A stretch of 64,000 nt of DNA from Leptolyngbya sp. O-77 (GCF_001548395.1 NZ_AP017367.1:2145001-2209000); one strand, 5' to 3'; shown: positions 43,237-52,666, counted from the stretch's first letter. Notes: generated by a model not told the origin, from the sequence alone. Made by a program: numbers and translations.

Positions 43237-43461
43237 ATGTCAAAGCTACTTGAACGAATTACAGTAAATCCCAGGCAATGTGGTGGTCGTCCCTGTATTC
43301 GTGGGATGAGAATTCGAGTATCTGATGTTTTAGATTTGTTCGCAGCAGGTTTAAGTGCTGAAGAGATTTTAGAAGACTTGCCAGATTTAGAAATGGATGA
43401 TCTACGAGCCTCCCTAACCTATGCAGCACGTAAATTGAACCATCCTATATTGGTGGCATGA
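43237..43461 (+). CDS. DUF433 antitoxin
   Basis: A 74-residue protein: RITVNPRQCGGRPCIRGMRIRVSDVLDLFAAGLSAEEIL, the standard DUF433 pattern with a winged-helix-like fold. The start is set by GGAGG 10 bases before the ATG. Its stop overlaps the next start as ATGA. It neutralises and probably autoregulates the DUF5615 toxin. Cassette-borne toxin-antitoxin pairs often stabilise integron arrays. Confidence 0.9.
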   Translation: MSKLLERITVNPRQCGGRPCIRGMRIRVSDVLDLFAAGLSAEEILEDLPDLEMDDLRASLTYAARKLNHPILVA

Positions 43462-43799
43462 CAACCATTTGGATCGATGCACATTTGTCTCCGGCGATAG
43501 CAACCTGGATCACAGATACCTTTGGGATTACAGCGTTGGCGTTACGGGATCTTGGTCTACGAGATGCAGAAGACCCTGAAATCTTTGAGGCTGCAAAGGC
43601 TCAAGGAGTAATTTTTATGACGAAAGATAGTGATTTTGTAGATTTAGTTGAGCGATTGGGATCACCACCGCAAATTATCTGGTTGACTTGCGGCAATACC
43701 TCAAATGCGAGGCTAAGGGAGATATTGAGTTCAGTTCTACCAGAAACACTAGAGTTGCTACGTTCTGGTGAAAAATTAGTAGAGATCAGTGGGGATTAG
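43458..43799 (+). CDS. DUF5615 PIN-like toxin
   Basis: A 113-residue PIN-like ribonuclease-fold protein: WIDAHLSPAIATWI, DAEDPEIFEAAKAQGVIFMTKDSDFVDL and IIWLTCGNTSNARLRE. Conserved Asp residues near 5, 40 and 58-60 fit a metal site. It forms a toxin-antitoxin pair with the DUF433 protein. It is the last gene before attC8. Confidence 0.9.
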   Translation: MTTIWIDAHLSPAIATWITDTFGITALALRDLGLRDAEDPEIFEAAKAQGVIFMTKDSDFVDLVERLGSPPQIIWLTCGNTSNARLREILSSVLPETLELLRSGEKLVEISGD

Positions 43800-43806
43800 C
43801 ACGGCG

Positions 43807-43893
43807 GCATAACAACCCCAATGCACCCGACCGATGAGAGGTTGTCTGTAAGCGTTCGAGGTTATTTGCGGCGGGTGATTGGGAACGTTAGCC
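43807..43893 (+). other. attC8
   Basis: R'' GCATAAC; L arms CCCAATGCACCCGACCG and GCGGCGGGTGATTGGG pair with an extra G and A; R' GTTAGCC. A cassette with this R'' should open with GTTATGC; that end is missing, presumably lost with attC7 and the HerA 5' part. Confidence 0.85.
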
Positions 43894-44236
43894 CTCAGCG
43901 TTCTGGTTCTGTCAGCTTGTCGGTGGGTAGGCGATTCGCCCCCCACTTGCAGAGGCTCGGTTCTTCGAGATCCGGGTCAAGCCGCACACTCCCAACAGCT
44001 TTCGGGTTAGCCGCAGAGGTTGAGTAGCGACAGACTTCGGTCAGTGTGCAACGCCCCAAAAGGTATCCGGGGGGCGATCGCCCAGAGGTGCGGGTGCTGA
44101 GAGATGAGGGCGATCGCCCAGAGGTGTTGGTGTTGGGAGATGAAGGGCGATCGCGAAGGCTAACACCTCGCTGCAACGGACGGAACAGAGACTCTGAGCA
44201 AGACCGAGAGCAACCGACCGCCGTTGAGCTTCACCG
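43888..44236 (+). repeat. Non-coding cassette, copy 6 (type C, 349 bp)
   Basis: Nearly identical to 36150-36498; the main difference is CCAGAGGTG for CCGAAAGGTG beside the first HIP1 site. Confidence 0.8.
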
Positions 44237-44242
44237 TTAGCC
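44158..44242 (+). other. attC9
   Basis: GGCTAAC, GCTGCAACGGACGG, CCGCCGTTGAGC, GTTAGCC, as in attC3-6. Confidence 0.85.
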
Positions 44243-44470
44243 CTCAGCGTTCTGGTTCAGTTAGCTTACGGGTGGGTGGGCGATTCGCCCCCTGATTGCA
44301 AAGGTTCGGTTTTTTGGAGGTTTCGGTCATTGCAACCAGTCCCAGCAGCTTTCGGGTAAGATGCCAACGTTGAGTGGTGATAGGTTTGGGTCAGCAGTTT
44401 GAGGTTCCGAGAGGTATCGGGGGGCGATCGCCGAAAGGTGCGGGTGCTGGGAGATGAAGGGCGATCGCCC
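44237..44470 (+). repeat. Non-coding cassette, copy 7 (type A, truncated)
   Basis: Matches the start of 35451-35800 and stops at the HIP1 octamer GCGATCGC (44461-44468). No attC follows. This is the right end of the array; 44471-44764 beyond it shows no gene. Confidence 0.75.
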
Positions 44471-44764
44471 CAAGGAAACCCCCTGTCGAAAATGCTGTTC
44501 CCCCGGAAAAATCATCCTTGGACGGGTGCTTGCCCAAAGGCAAAGGGGTTGGAAAAGGGCTGTCCGTAGGGGCGATCGCAGATGCAAGCCTAAGGATATG
44601 CCTTGTAAAATAGCCCAATCCTATGGAATTTACTGAGAGGCGCTCGATTAACCTCCAGCCCCCTTTACCCAACCGGGGGATATTTGCAAAAATGCCCCCC
44701 AGTTGCTCAACCCTGGTTGATAATAGTTTCGATAAACCCCAGTTCTTTTCACCCTGCAACCGCC

Positions 44765-47665
44765 GTGACAGCGACAGAACCCGGAAGCTACAAAGATACG
44801 GTCAACTTGCCCAAAACCCAATTCGACATGCGGGCCAACGCCACCCAGCGCGAGCCAGAAATTCAGAAATTTTGGGCCGACAACCGGATTTACGAAAAGC
44901 TGTCGCGGTTCAACCCTGGCGACCCCTTTGTGCTGCACGATGGCCCGCCCTACGCCAATGGGGCGCTGCACATCGGGCACGCCATGAACAAAATCTTGAA
45001 AGATACAATCAACAAGTTCCAACTGCTGAACGGGCGAAAGGTTCGCTACGTCCCTGGCTGGGACTGTCACGGGCTACCCATTGAGGTCAAAGTTCTGCAA
45101 GCCATGAAACCCGAAGAGCGGCGCAGCCTGACCCCGATTGAATTACGTCGCCGCGCCAAAGCCTGGGCCCTGGAACAGCAGCAGCAGCAGTGCGCCAGCT
45201 TTATGCGCTATGGCGTGTGGGGCGACTGGCAGCATCCCTACCTGACCCTCACACCCGACTACGAAGCTGCCCAGATCGGCGTGTTTGGGCAAATGGTGCT
45301 GAAAGGTTACATCTATCGCGGCTTCAAGCCTGTCCACTGGAGTCCCAGTTCCCGCACTGCCCTAGCTGAGGCCGAGTTGGAATATCCCGAAGGACATGTT
45401 TCCCGCAGCATCTACGCTGCCTTTCCGGTGATCAGCTTGGGCGACGGGGCGACAGCACTGCAACCTTACTTGGGCGACTTGGGCGTTGCGGTGTGGACGA
45501 CGACCCCCTGGACGATTCCTGCGAACTTGGCGGTAGCCGTCAATCCTGGACTGACCTATGCCGTTGTCAGGGATGAAACCGGCAAGCTCAAAGACGAACA
45601 GGGAATCCCGTTTTCGCACCTGATTGTCGCCAAGGATCTGGTGGGACGACTGGCGCAGGTATTCGGTGTAGAACTCAGTGTACAGACAGAAATTTCGGGC
45701 AAGGCGCTGGAGTTTTCCACCTATCGCCATCCGCTGTTTGACCGGGAAAGTCCGATTGTCATTGGCGGCGATTATGTCACCACAGAATCTGGCACGGGGC
45801 TGGTGCATACGGCTCCGGGGCATGGTCAGGATGACTTTATCGTGGGACAGCGCTATGGCTTGCCGGTGCTGTCGCCTGTGGACGATGAGGGCAACTTTAC
45901 GGTGGAGGCGGGGCCCTTTGCCGGATTGAATGTGTTGGGCGATGCCAATACCGCCGTGATCAAGGCGCTGCGAGACGCGGGGGCTTTGCTGAGGGAAGAG
46001 GACTATGGGCACCGCTATCCTTACGACTGGCGCACGAAGAAGCCGACGATCTTCCGGGCGACGGAGCAGTGGTTTGCGTCGGTCGAGGGTTTCCGCGAGG
46101 AAGCGCTCCGGGCTATTAAAGAGGTCGAGTGGATTCCAGCGCAGGGCGAAAACCGGATTACGGCGATGGTGGGCGATCGCTCGGACTGGTGCATCTCGCG
46201 CCAGCGCAGTTGGGGCGTGCCAATCCCCGTTTTCTATGACGAGGAAACCAACGAGCCGCTGCTGAATGCCGACACCATCAGCTATGTGCAGAAAATCTTT
46301 GCTGAACGCGGTTCCGATGCCTGGTGGGAGATGTCGGTCGAAGAGTTGCTGCCGGAACCCTACCGCAGCAATGGGCGCAGCTACCGCAAGGGCTTCGACA
46401 CGATGGACGTATGGTTCGATTCTGGATCTTCCTGGGCAGCCGTTGCCCAGCAGCGCGAGGGTTTGCACTATCCCGTAGAAATGTACCTGGAAGGCTCAGA
46501 CCAGCACCGGGGCTGGTTTCAGTCGAGTCTGCTGACTAGCGTGGCTGTAAATGGTCACGCGCCCTATAAGACTGTGCTAACCCACGGCTTTGCGCTAGAC
46601 GAGCAGGGCCGCAAGATGAGCAAGTCTCTGGGCAATGTGGTCGATCCGGCCATCGTCATCGAAGGCGGCAAAAACCAGAAGGAGGAGCCAGCCTATGGCG
46701 CGGATGTGCTGCGGCTGTGGGTGTCGTCGGTGGACTATACCTCGGATGTGCCGCTGGGCAAAAACATCCTGAAGCAGATGGCAGACGTGTATCGCAAGAT
46801 CCGCAACACCGCCCGCTTCTTGTTGGGCAACCTGCATGACTTTGACCCAGCGACTCATGCCGTGGCCTATGACGAGCTTCCCGAACTCGACCGCTATATG
46901 CTGCACCGAATGACGGATGTGTTTGCCGACATCACGGATGCCTTCAAGACCTACGAGTTTTTCCGCTTTTTCCAGACGGTGCAGAACTTCTGCGTGGTGG
47001 ACTTGTCGAATTTTTACCTCGACATTGCCAAGGATCGGCTCTACATTAGCGCTGCCGATGCGCCCCGCCGCCGCAGTTGCCAGACCGTGCTGGCCGTAGC
47101 AATCGAAAATTTGGCGCGGGCGATCGCCCCTGTCCTGTCTCACTTGGCAGAAGACATCTGGCAATTTCTGCCCTACAAAACCCCCTACCTGTCCGTCTTT
47201 GAGTCTGGCTGGGTAAAGCTGGAAGCATCTTGGGAAAATCCCAAACTGGCGGCGAAGTGGGAAAAATTGCGCGATTTGAGAACCGAAGTTAACAAGGTGC
47301 TGGAGCAAGCGAGAAACGACAAGGCAATCGGCTCGTCGCTTGAGGCTAAGGTGCTGCTTTATGTAGCCGATGCCGACTTTCGACAGCAGCTTGAGGCACT
47401 CAACCCCGCCAGCAGCCTCGGCGGCAACGGCGTAGACGAGTTGCGCTATCTTTTCCTGGCATCTCAGGTCGAGCTGCTCGATGCTCCTGGCATTTTGGCA
47501 GACCTGAAATATAGCGCGGAAGCAGGTGACCTGAGCATTGGCGTAGTCGATGCTGAAGGCAAAAAGTGCGATCGCTGCTGGAATTATTCCCCGCACGTTG
47601 GCGAGTCTGCTGAGCACCCGCTGCTCTGTGAACGCTGCATTCCGGCGCTGGAGGGAGAGTTTTAG
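44765..47665 (+). CDS. ileS: Isoleucyl-tRNA synthetase
   Basis: About 966 residues from GTG at 44765 (VTATEPGSYKDTVNLPKTQFDMRANA, the usual cyanobacterial start); an ATG at 44684 would add 27 unrelated residues. HIGH motif in GALHIGHAMNK (near residue 70), editing domain TTTPWTIPANLAV and GTGLVHTAPGHGQDD, KMSKS in GRKMSKSLGN (near 617), and a C-terminal zinc motif CDRCWNYSP...CERC. It attaches Ile to tRNA-Ile in the cytoplasm. The integron ends 294 bases upstream, so its promoter region may have been replaced. Confidence 0.97.
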   Translation: MTATEPGSYKDTVNLPKTQFDMRANATQREPEIQKFWADNRIYEKLSRFNPGDPFVLHDGPPYANGALHIGHAMNKILKDTINKFQLLNGRKVRYVPGWDCHGLPIEVKVLQAMKPEERRSLTPIELRRRAKAWALEQQQQQCASFMRYGVWGDWQHPYLTLTPDYEAAQIGVFGQMVLKGYIYRGFKPVHWSPSSRTALAEAELEYPEGHVSRSIYAAFPVISLGDGATALQPYLGDLGVAVWTTTPWTIPANLAVAVNPGLTYAVVRDETGKLKDEQGIPFSHLIVAKDLVGRLAQVFGVELSVQTEISGKALEFSTYRHPLFDRESPIVIGGDYVTTESGTGLVHTAPGHGQDDFIVGQRYGLPVLSPVDDEGNFTVEAGPFAGLNVLGDANTAVIKALRDAGALLREEDYGHRYPYDWRTKKPTIFRATEQWFASVEGFREEALRAIKEVEWIPAQGENRITAMVGDRSDWCISRQRSWGVPIPVFYDEETNEPLLNADTISYVQKIFAERGSDAWWEMSVEELLPEPYRSNGRSYRKGFDTMDVWFDSGSSWAAVAQQREGLHYPVEMYLEGSDQHRGWFQSSLLTSVAVNGHAPYKTVLTHGFALDEQGRKMSKSLGNVVDPAIVIEGGKNQKEEPAYGADVLRLWVSSVDYTSDVPLGKNILKQMADVYRKIRNTARFLLGNLHDFDPATHAVAYDELPELDRYMLHRMTDVFADITDAFKTYEFFRFFQTVQNFCVVDLSNFYLDIAKDRLYISAADAPRRRSCQTVLAVAIENLARAIAPVLSHLAEDIWQFLPYKTPYLSVFESGWVKLEASWENPKLAAKWEKLRDLRTEVNKVLEQARNDKAIGSSLEAKVLLYVADADFRQQLEALNPASSLGGNGVDELRYLFLASQVELLDAPGILADLKYSAEAGDLSIGVVDAEGKKCDRCWNYSPHVGESAEHPLLCERCIPALEGEF

Positions 47666-47876
47666 GCGGCGCAGGGTGGGCGATCGCCCCAGTTTCGCTG
47701 TGGGTTCCGAGCAAATTGCAGAAATTTTCCAGCGGGCGATCGCCCTAATCTACCAGTCAGGTATGCTATGTTAATGAAGGCTAAAAATTAGAATGCTGTT
47801 AGTCCGGTAAACCCAAGCAGGTAGAACCAATCTTGCTAGTTAGAACTGGCTTAAGGCGTTCGATCGCAGCTTTTCT

Positions 47877-47949
47877 GGCTCAGTAGCTCAGTGGTTAGAG
47901 CAGGGGACTCATAAGCCCAAGGTCGCAGGTTCAAATCCCGCCTGAGCCA
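47877..47949 (+). tRNA. tRNA-Met (CAT), elongator type
   Basis: Acceptor GGCTCAG pairs with CTGAGCC, discriminator A at 47949. D arm GCTC/GAGC, anticodon loop CTCATAA, T arm GCAGG-TTCAAAT-CCCGC. G1-C72 pairing rules out the initiator. A tRNA-Ile(CAT) is possible in principle but sequence favours Met. The outer anticodon-stem pairs (G27-A43, A31-G39) are mismatched. Confidence 0.9.
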
Positions 47950-47959
47950 TTTTCTGAAA

Positions 47960-48256
47960 ATGGTCATGCCACCGCCCAACTATCGTCGCTGTCTCAGTTG
48001 CCGAAGACTTGCACCCAAGACAGAGTTCTGGCGAATCGTGCGGGTATATCCGTCTCAGACGATACAATTAGATTGTGGGATGGGTCGCTCGGCTTACCTG
48101 TGCCCGACGGCTAGCTGCTTGCAGGCAGCCCAAAGGAAAGATAGGCTAGGGAGGTCATTAAAAGTATCTGTACCTGAAGCCGTTTATCAAACGCTGCGGC
48201 AGCGTCTTGCTGTGGACTCCACTCAGAAGCCAGACTCGCTGGGGCAAGCCCGGTGA
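47960..48256 (+). CDS. ylxR: YlxR-family RNA-binding protein
   Basis: A 98-residue protein (likely from the Met at 47966) with RRCLSCRRLAPKTEFWRIVRV and GMGRSAYLCPTASCLQAAQRKDRLGRSLK, the YlxR/DUF448 pattern with GRSAY and paired Cys. In many bacteria it lies in nusA-ylxR-infB and modulates RNase P or ribosome-linked processes. Here it follows tRNA-Met and precedes infB; nusA is absent from the window. Confidence 0.88.
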   Translation: MVMPPPNYRRCLSCRRLAPKTEFWRIVRVYPSQTIQLDCGMGRSAYLCPTASCLQAAQRKDRLGRSLKVSVPEAVYQTLRQRLAVDSTQKPDSLGQAR

Positions 48257-48801
48257 TTGTCCCAGGAACTTTCTGAAAGTTGTTACTCTAGGGAAGAGGT
48301 CTGTCGCAATCTCAGTGTCAGATACTGAAGTTAGATATGGGCCCGTTAGCAGCCACAGAGATTCAATGACCGATACGAAGACACTTACCACTGATCAAAT
48401 CGGCTGGATGCCAGACTTTAGGTGCCAGACTCTATGTTGTGATGACTTTAAGGGAGAACGAGCCTTCAACCACTAAGCATTTTGGGCAGCCTTGGCCAGA
48501 TAAGGGCGTGCCTTCAACCCAGGAGAGCTTTGTTTTAGTTTTGTGTTCTGCTCTAGTTCGGGGTTTTCTTGCAGATGCGGCAAGAGACATTTGTAGAACC
48601 TCAACCTGATGGGCAGTGAATTCTCGCAGCCTTAGCGCTAGAACAAGGACTGGAAACAAAAGTCAACGCAGCAAGTCTGAAGCTGTTTTTGTCTGGGCTT
48701 TAACTGTCGAGCATTGTAAACGTCGTCTTGTCACGTCGTCTCGTTAGGAAAGCGAAGCAACATTATGTGAAAATCTCAGTTGGCTAAGAAGGGGAGAGTG
48801 G
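48257..48801. other. Long leader before infB, no gene seen
   Basis: 545 bases between ylxR and infB with no credible ORF. GGGGAGAG before the ATG at 48802 is the likely ribosome-binding site. The length suggests a separate infB promoter or a long untranslated leader. Confidence 0.5.
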
Positions 48802-51800
48802 ATGAACGGTAAGGTGAGAATTTACGAGTTGTCAAAGGAATTGAATCTGGATAATAGAGAGATTTTGGACGTTTGCGAGCAATTGAATATTCCGGTCAAG
48901 AGCCACAGCAGCACTATTTCCGAAGCTGAGGCAGCCCGTATCCGCTCAGCGGCCGAGCGGCTTGCCCACAGCCCTTCTGCATCCCATACCCCTCCTGTTC
49001 ACCGGCCTACCTCAACGCCTTCTTCTATGCCTCAACGAAAACAGAGCGCCGTGCAGCCGCCTGTTAAAAAGCAACAAATTCTTGAAGTCCGTCGCCATCG
49101 CCCTGCGGTAGAGCCACCTAAGCGGCCAGAAGTTCAGCCTGCTCCGACCCCGCAGCCCACCTCATCTGCGCCGGTGCGTCCGGATCGTCCAGCAGCAGAG
49201 CCTGCTGAGGCACGGACAGTTGAGCCTCGGCCAATTGCCACTCCTCCTGCTGTTCAAAAGCCTGCGACTCCCGTTTCGGAAGCACCCAAATCGGAAGCAC
49301 CCAAAGAAGTAGAGCCTCCTCCAGTTGAAGCGCCCCAGCCGCCTCCTGTGCGCCCTGAAGTGGCTGAGTCTGCACCATTGCCCGAAGAGCAGCCCTCTTT
49401 GATGGGGCCGCCTTCTAAGCCTGTGCGGACAGAGTCTGTGAGTTCCGTGAGCCGCCCAGTTCTGAAGAAGGCGAGCGATCGCAGTGATCAGGTGGTAATG
49501 CGAGTGGGAGGCGATGGCCAAGGGCTTCGGCGATCGCCCACTGCCTCTCGCCCAGAGTCCCGCTCTGGAGAAGCCAGCGAGTCCGCCCCCCGTCGCATTG
49601 GTATTACAGAAACTTCTGAACCGCCTGTATTGCGCGCTAAGCCAGTGCTGGAGCTACGTCGCAAGCCCGTTCGTCCGACGGCTCCGGGCGCGTCCGAAGA
49701 GTCCAGCGCAGCCGATACCCGCAGCGCGGTCAGTATGCCTATCCTGGCAGAGCCGCCCACGCTCAAGCCCAAGCCTACGCCACCGACTAAGGTGGCGAAG
49801 CGCGGTAAGGAGTGGGAAGAGGAAGACGAGGAAAATCCCAACAAGGTAGCTAAGGCCGGTGTGAAGTCCAAGCGGCGATCGCCCAATGTGTTGGACGACG
49901 ACGAAGACATCGATTTGGATGAGGTGCTAGATGGAACCGACAGAGATGATTCGGCCCCAACCGCCCTCAGCATTTCGCTGATGCGCCCGCCCAAGCCCAA
50001 GAGCCAAAAAGCTCCAGCAAAGCCCGTGGCGGTGGCTGCACCGACGCAGCGGCGGCGCGGGGGTTCTAGCAACGAGCGCTTTAGTCGGCGCGATCGCCGC
50101 GAACAGCAGGAAACTCGCCAGCGCCCCGAAATCATTACCCTCACGGGCAGCCTGACGGTGGCAGAACTCGCTGATATGCTGGTTGTTCCCGAAACCGAAG
50201 TCATCCGCGCCCTGTTTATGAAGGGCATCATGACCACGGTAAACCAGGTTCTCGACATCCCCACCGCGACGATGGTGGCGGAAGAGATGGGCATTTTGGT
50301 GGATACCGAAGCGCCTGAAGCAGAGGCGAAGAAAGTCACAGAAATGCTTGATGCAGGAGATCTGGAAAATCTCCAGCGCCGTCCGCCTGTGGTGACCATT
50401 ATGGGTCACGTAGACCACGGCAAAACCACCCTACTCGACTCGATCCGCAAGACCAAGGTGGCTCAAGGCGAGGCAGGGGGCATCACGCAGCATATCGGCG
50501 CGTATCACGTTGATGTGGAACATAACGGCGAGACGCAGCAGGTCGTGTTCCTGGATACGCCGGGTCACGAAGCCTTTACCGCTATGCGGGCGCGGGGTGC
50601 GCGGGTCACGGATATTGCGATTCTGGTGGTGGCGGCAGACGACGGGGTGCGTCCTCAAACCATCGAGGCGATTAGCCACGCCAAGGCGGCTGAAGTTCCC
50701 ATCGTGGTCGCCATTAATAAGATAGACAAGGAAGAAGCCCAACCCGATCGCGTGAAGCAAGAGCTAACTGAATATGGGCTGGTGGCTGAAGAGTGGGGCG
50801 GCGACACCATTATGGTGCCCGTTAGCGCTCTGACGGGAGAGAACCTGGACACCCTGCTGGAAATGATCCTGTTGGTGTCTGAGGTGGAAGACCTCTACGC
50901 CAACCCCGATCGCCCCGCCAAGGGCACAGTAATCGAGGCGCATTTGGACAAGGCGAAAGGCCCAGTGGCGACGCTGCTCATTCAGAACGGTACGCTGCGT
51001 GTTGGCGATATCCTGGTGGCTGGCTCGGTCTTTGGCAAAGTCCGCGCAATGGTGGACGATCGCGGCAAGCGGGTCGAGGAGGGCAAGCCGTCCTTTGCCG
51101 TTGAGGTGCTGGGTCTGAGCGACGTGCCCGCTGCGGGCGATGAGTTCGACGTGTATTTGGATGAAAAAGAAGCACGAGCGATCGCCAGCAACCGCACCGA
51201 TCAGCAGCGTCTTTCGCGTCTGCAACAGGCAATGTCGTCTCGTCGCGTCAGCCTGAATACGATTTCCAGCCAGGCCCAAGAGGGCGACCTGAAAGAGCTG
51301 AACCTGATCCTAAAAGCAGACGTGCAGGGTTCGGTCGAAGCTATCCTGGCAGCACTGCAACAACTTCCCCAAAAAGAAGTGCAGGTGCGGGTGCTGCTGG
51401 CGGCTCCGGGCGAGATCACTGAAACCGACGTAGACCTAGCAGCCGCCAGCAGCGCCGTAATCATCGGGTTCAACACAACCTTTGCTAGTGGGGCACGTCA
51501 GGCAGCCGACCAGGCTGATGTAGACGTGCGCGACTACACTGTGATCTATGCTTTGCTGGACGACATCCAGGGCGCAATGGAAGGTCTGCTGGAACCCGAA
51601 CTGGTGGAGGAACCACTGGGCCAGGTAGAAGTCCGGGCTGTGTTTACCGTGGGCAAGGGAGCCGTTGCAGGCTGCTATGTCAAGGAAGGCAAGGTCATCC
51701 GCAACAGCAAGCTGCGCGTGCGTCGCGGCGGTGAAGTGATCTTTGAGGGCAACCTCGACTCGCTGAAGCGGATGAAGGAAGACGCGAAGGAAGTCAACGC

Positions 51801-51906
51801 AGGCTACGAATGCGGCATCGGCGTAGATAACTTCAAAGATTGGCAGGAAGGTGACATCATCGAAGTCTACCGCCTAATCACCAAGCGTCGGACGCTCTCT
51901 GCGTAG
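48802..51906 (+). CDS. infB: Translation initiation factor IF-2
   Basis: A 1034-residue IF-2. The N-terminus has the IF-2N helix domain (VRIYELSKELNLDNREILDVCEQLNI), then a long Pro/Ala/Glu-rich linker to about 400 and a second IF-2N-like domain (LTVAELADMLVVPETEVIRALF). The G domain begins near residue 533: GHVDHGKTTLLD, DTPGHEAF, NKIDK. C-terminal domains end with GDIIEVYRLITKRRTL. It brings fMet-tRNA to the 30S subunit. Confidence 0.97.
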   Translation: MNGKVRIYELSKELNLDNREILDVCEQLNIPVKSHSSTISEAEAARIRSAAERLAHSPSASHTPPVHRPTSTPSSMPQRKQSAVQPPVKKQQILEVRRHRPAVEPPKRPEVQPAPTPQPTSSAPVRPDRPAAEPAEARTVEPRPIATPPAVQKPATPVSEAPKSEAPKEVEPPPVEAPQPPPVRPEVAESAPLPEEQPSLMGPPSKPVRTESVSSVSRPVLKKASDRSDQVVMRVGGDGQGLRRSPTASRPESRSGEASESAPRRIGITETSEPPVLRAKPVLELRRKPVRPTAPGASEESSAADTRSAVSMPILAEPPTLKPKPTPPTKVAKRGKEWEEEDEENPNKVAKAGVKSKRRSPNVLDDDEDIDLDEVLDGTDRDDSAPTALSISLMRPPKPKSQKAPAKPVAVAAPTQRRRGGSSNERFSRRDRREQQETRQRPEIITLTGSLTVAELADMLVVPETEVIRALFMKGIMTTVNQVLDIPTATMVAEEMGILVDTEAPEAEAKKVTEMLDAGDLENLQRRPPVVTIMGHVDHGKTTLLDSIRKTKVAQGEAGGITQHIGAYHVDVEHNGETQQVVFLDTPGHEAFTAMRARGARVTDIAILVVAADDGVRPQTIEAISHAKAAEVPIVVAINKIDKEEAQPDRVKQELTEYGLVAEEWGGDTIMVPVSALTGENLDTLLEMILLVSEVEDLYANPDRPAKGTVIEAHLDKAKGPVATLLIQNGTLRVGDILVAGSVFGKVRAMVDDRGKRVEEGKPSFAVEVLGLSDVPAAGDEFDVYLDEKEARAIASNRTDQQRLSRLQQAMSSRRVSLNTISSQAQEGDLKELNLILKADVQGSVEAILAALQQLPQKEVQVRVLLAAPGEITETDVDLAAASSAVIIGFNTTFASGARQAADQADVDVRDYTVIYALLDDIQGAMEGLLEPELVEEPLGQVEVRAVFTVGKGAVAGCYVKEGKVIRNSKLRVRRGGEVIFEGNLDSLKRMKEDAKEVNAGYECGIGVDNFKDWQEGDIIEVYRLITKRRTLSA

Positions 51907-52174
51907 CGAGCCTGCTGACCCCTAAACTCATAAAACTAAGGCACTGGTGGACTCCACTTTGATCTCCCCAGTCCACTTATAATGAAGACATCTGGAAAAA
52001 CTCCTTGCTGTCTTGATTGGGAGGGCTGGGGAAATCGTTATGTCGGTTCCGCTGGCATACTTCAGAATCTGTTGATAGAGTGCGCCCTGTTGCCGAAGGC
52101 TTCAACCCCTCTCCCACAGGATGAGGGCAAATTTGCAAAGCTTGCTTTACTTAATCCGTTGCATTAAAGTTGCA

Positions 52175-52666
52175 TTAAAACAGTTGCGTCACGGCTTGTG
52201 ATTGCTCCGCGGGTTTCTTCATAAATCTGCCTTCATCAGGCTCTATTTTCCAATCCGTCCATCCTAGATGGCGATAGAACCCAACTGCACGAGTGCCTTC
52301 GTTCGGATCAGTCGTCAACCATATCTCCTTCCACCCCTCAGAAAATAGCCACTGCTCAACCAAATTGAGCAGCCGTTTGCCAATTCCCTTTCCCTCAAAT
52401 TCTTCGAGGACGGCAATTACCCACATTTCTCCGCTGCTTTGATTACCCATCGCGAATCCTACAATGCGGGAATCAACTTCACAGAGCCAGCCTCGATGGG
52501 AGGTTTTCAACAGATTCCGCCCTGACTCATGAGTGATTCCTAACTGTGCTAATTCTTCGTATCCTCGATCGTTGTGCCAGGTCGCTATCCGCACATTAAA
52601 GATGGCTTGGATGTCTTCTGGAAGGATTTCTCGAAAGAGAATAGAGCTGCTCATGGCAGTTTTCAT
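52175..52666 (-). CDS. GNAT N-acetyltransferase
   Basis: A 163-residue GNAT protein. Motif A VLEEFEGKGIGKRLLNLVEQ contains the acetyl-CoA-binding GKGIGK loop. IVGFAMGNQ and TRAVGFYRHLGW are the usual flanking elements. The start may be the Met at 52654 (MSSSILFREILPED). Substrate unknown. Confidence 0.88.
   Translation of the reverse strand: MKTAMSSSILFREILPEDIQAIFNVRIATWHNDRGYEELAQLGITHESGRNLLKTSHRGWLCEVDSRIVGFAMGNQSSGEMWVIAVLEEFEGKGIGKRLLNLVEQWLFSEGWKEIWLTTDPNEGTRAVGFYRHLGWTDWKIEPDEGRFMKKPAEQSQAVTQLF

Larger units (their letters stand above)
31697..44470. mobile_element. Decayed integron with cassette array
   Basis: An integron-integrase remnant on the minus strand is followed by an attI-like site and a plus-strand array with eight complete attC sites, one broken attC and at least ten cassettes or cassette fragments. 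Cassette boundaries agree internally: the first bases after each core G match the complement of that cassette's own 3' R box. The coding cassettes are visibly AT-rich beside the HIP1-rich chromosome. Two insertion sequences lie inside. The array ends at a HIP1 octamer near 44470, 294 bases before ileS. Confidence 0.85.

Noticed and set aside
47877..47949. tRNA-Ile with CAT anticodon (because it follows ileS)
   Set aside because: The arm sequences resemble cyanobacterial elongator tRNA-Met; proximity to ileS is not evidence of identity.
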